From: Actinomycetales bacterium
GTDB taxonomy: Bacteria > Actinomycetota > Actinomycetes > Actinomycetales > Actinomycetaceae
Assembly (NCBI GenBank): GCA_022838965.1
Contig: JALHDK010000092.1
Coordinates: forward strand, 1 to 7,634
Length of the DNA: 7,634 nucleotides
Direction: 5' to 3'
Under the pieces are notes generated by a model that was not told the origin of the DNA, searched no databases, and worked only from the letters and a program-made list of their open reading frames with translations. The position numbers and the translations under genes were made by a program. How positions within the stretch are numbered: the first letter of the stretch is position 1; each line of letters begins with the position of its first letter. Of the stretch, positions 5,867 through 7,634 are shown one piece after another.

Positions 5867-6930
5867 CTCGCATCCTCTCCTTCCGTCTCCCGGAGCGCCA
5901 GCAGCTCGGCGACGACGGCGTCCCCCACCTCGGCCGTGGACCGCGGGCCGTGCCGGCGGTGGGCGAGATCAGCCGCCACCGCCCGCTCCACGGCGTCGGC
6001 GGCTGCACCACGACCCAGGTGGCGCAGCATGAGGGCGACGGACAGGATCGTGGCCGTCGGGTCGGCCTTCCCGAGGCCGGCGATGTCGGGTGCCGAGCCA
6101 TGGACGGGTTCGAACATCGAGGGCGCTGTCCGGTCGGGATTGATGTTCCCGCTGGCGGCGAGACCGATGCCCCCGGCGATCGCCCCCGCCAGATCGGTCA
6201 GGATGTCACCGAAGAGATTGTCGGTGACCACGACGTCGAACCGGGACGGCTGCGTGACGAAGAAGATCGATGCCGCGTCCACGTGCAGGTAGTCGACCTG
6301 CACCGCCGGGTATTCGCGGGCGACACGTTCCACCGTGCGGCGCCAGAGGTGTCCGGCGTGCACGAGGACGTTGTGCTTGTGGACGAGCGTCAGCTTCCTG
6401 CGCGGACGGGAGTCGGCGAGCTGGAAGGCGTAGCGCACCACCCGCTCGACTCCATAGGCCGTGTTGACCGAGACCTCGTTCGCCACCTCGTGGGGCGTGT
6501 CCTCCCGAAGGACGCCGCCGTTTCCGGCGTACGGCCCCTCGGTGCCCTCGCGCACGACGACGAAGTCCACCTCGCCGGGGTCGGCGAGAGGCGTGGCGAC
6601 GCCCGGGTACAGCCTGGCGGGCCGCAGGTTGACGTAGTGGTCGAGGGCGAACCGGAGCCGGAGCAACAGTCCACGCTCGAGCACACCCGACGGGACGGTG
6701 GGGTCACCCACCGCTCCCAGGAGAATGGCGTCGTGCCCGCGCAGGGCGGCGAGTTCCGCGTCCGGCAGGACCTCGCCCGTCCGGTGGTATCGGGCCGCCC
6801 CCAGGTCGTATTCGGTGGTGACCAGATCGACGTCGGCGGGAAGCGCGGCGCGGAGCACCTTGAGGCCCTCCGCGACCACCTCGGGGCCGATGCCGTCCCC
6901 GGGGATGAGGGCGAGGTTGATGCGTGACAT
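5863..6930 (-). CDS. leuB: 3-isopropylmalate dehydrogenase
   Basis: This 355-residue NAD-dependent decarboxylating dehydrogenase oxidises 3-isopropylmalate in leucine synthesis and, in the citramalate route, (2R,3S)-3-methylmalate to 2-oxobutyrate. It starts [18 protein letters not shown], the family N-terminus. [13 protein letters not shown] (127-139) is typical of actinobacterial LeuB. Lys185 of VHKHNVL (183-189), Asp218 of HVDAAS, and Asp242 and Asp246 of NLFGDILTD match the catalytic base and metal-binding residues. [13 protein letters not shown] (273-285) is the NAD-binding loop. The frame opens upstream to another ATG at 7002, but that adds 24 Arg/Pro-rich residues and begins inside a terminator loop, so the start at 6930 is preferred. 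It heads the leuB-ilvE-cimA-lplA operon; its last 4 nt overlap ilvE. Confidence 0.95.
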   Translation of the reverse strand: MSRINLALIPGDGIGPEVVAEGLKVLRAALPADVDLVTTEYDLGAARYHRTGEVLPDAELAALRGHDAILLGAVGDPTVPSGVLERGLLLRLRFALDHYVNLRPARLYPGVATPLADPGEVDFVVVREGTEGPYAGNGGVLREDTPHEVANEVSVNTAYGVERVVRYAFQLADSRPRRKLTLVHKHNVLVHAGHLWRRTVERVAREYPAVQVDYLHVDAASIFFVTQPSRFDVVVTDNLFGDILTDLAGAIAGGIGLAASGNINPDRTAPSMFEPVHGSAPDIAGLGKADPTATILSVALMLRHLGRGAAADAVERAVAADLAHRRHGPRSTAEVGDAVVAELLALRETEGEDAR

Positions 6931-6937
6931 GCTCGGA

Positions 6938-6943
6938 ATCCTA
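6938..6943 (-). promoter_or_regulatory. TAGGAT element before leuB: -10 element or Shine-Dalgarno
   Basis: On the minus strand TAGGAT lies 7 nt before the leuB ATG. It can be read as a TANNNT -10 element giving a leaderless transcript, as before pncB and the DUF3039 gene. Its internal AGGA, 8 nt from the ATG, could instead be a ribosome-binding site with a promoter further upstream. Only about 50 nt separate the ATG from the ilvC terminator, and I saw no good -35 for either reading. Confidence 0.4.
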
Positions 6944-6981
6944 GTGAGCCGCCCGAATCGTGGGATCGGCGTCTTACCACG

Positions 6982-7018
6982 AGGACGGGGGCCGCGCGCC
7001 ATGCGCGGCCCCCGTCCT
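6982..7018 (-). terminator. Strong intrinsic terminator after ilvC (perfect 16-bp stem)
   Basis: The arms at 6982-6997 and 7003-7018 are perfect reverse complements, closed by a 5-nt loop (GCCAT on the plus strand). The stem is almost all G and C. It begins 2 nt after the ilvC stop codon. Downstream on the minus strand the sequence is CGTGGTAAG, not a U-tract, as often seen in actinobacteria. It should separate ilvC transcription from the leuB operon, at least in part. Confidence 0.85.
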
Positions 7019-7020
7019 GA

Positions 7021-7634
<614 letters not shown>

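Noticed and set aside
5857..6927. Plus-strand open frame of 356 codons opposite leuB
   Set aside because: It exactly shadows leuB, has no domain, and shows the same biased composition as the other antisense frames.
6931..7002. 24-codon N-terminal extension of leuB from an ATG at 7002
   Set aside because: The extra residues are Arg/Pro-rich and unlike the family, the ATG lies in the loop of the ilvC terminator, and [18 protein letters not shown] at 6930 is the normal N-terminus.

Overview
This is a high-G+C bacterial window from what looks like an actinobacterium, possibly Micrococcales or a relative. The reasons are the strongly GC-biased third codon positions, an actinobacterial DUF3039 gene, GC-rich terminators without U-tracts, actinobacterial-type LeuB, IlvC and citramalate synthase sequences, and several starts that look leaderless (a TANNNT -10 element 6-7 nt before the ATG). 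The lineage is inferred from family resemblance, not from a marker gene.

Layout, left to right. A plus-strand nicotinate phosphoribosyltransferase gene (pncB, 43-1374) converges on a minus-strand DUF3039 gene (1394-1678). They share a short hairpin whose base is formed by both stop codons. To the right, still on the minus strand, is a small HU-type nucleoid protein gene (1723-2004) with its own likely promoter. The rest reads right to left as branched-chain amino acid metabolism: the 3' part of ilvC (7021 to the right edge), a perfect 16-bp hairpin terminator, then a tightly packed leuB, ilvE, cimA, lplA operon (6930 down to 2108). In it leuB and ilvE overlap as ATGA, the cimA ribosome-binding site overlaps the ilvE stop codon, and lplA starts 5 nt after the cimA stop.

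How the genes fit together. CimA makes (R)-citramalate from pyruvate and acetyl-CoA. LeuB, with LeuCD encoded elsewhere, carries the citramalate chain to 2-oxobutyrate and also works in leucine synthesis. IlvC (acetohydroxyacid isomeroreductase) and IlvE (transaminase) complete isoleucine, valine and leucine. The cluster therefore fits a threonine-independent route to isoleucine. The lipoate ligase-like protein at the operon's end is the least expected member. Its domains are in the reverse order to E. coli LplA: the accessory domain comes first and the catalytic domain second.

The window is mostly well-understood housekeeping metabolism. I found no mobile element, CRISPR array, RNA gene, phage or defence system, and no gene-free stretch over 300 bases. 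The points most worth a second look are the leaderless-type starts, the stop-codon terminator, the domain-swapped lipoate ligase in a branched-chain operon, and the uncharacterised DUF3039 protein.
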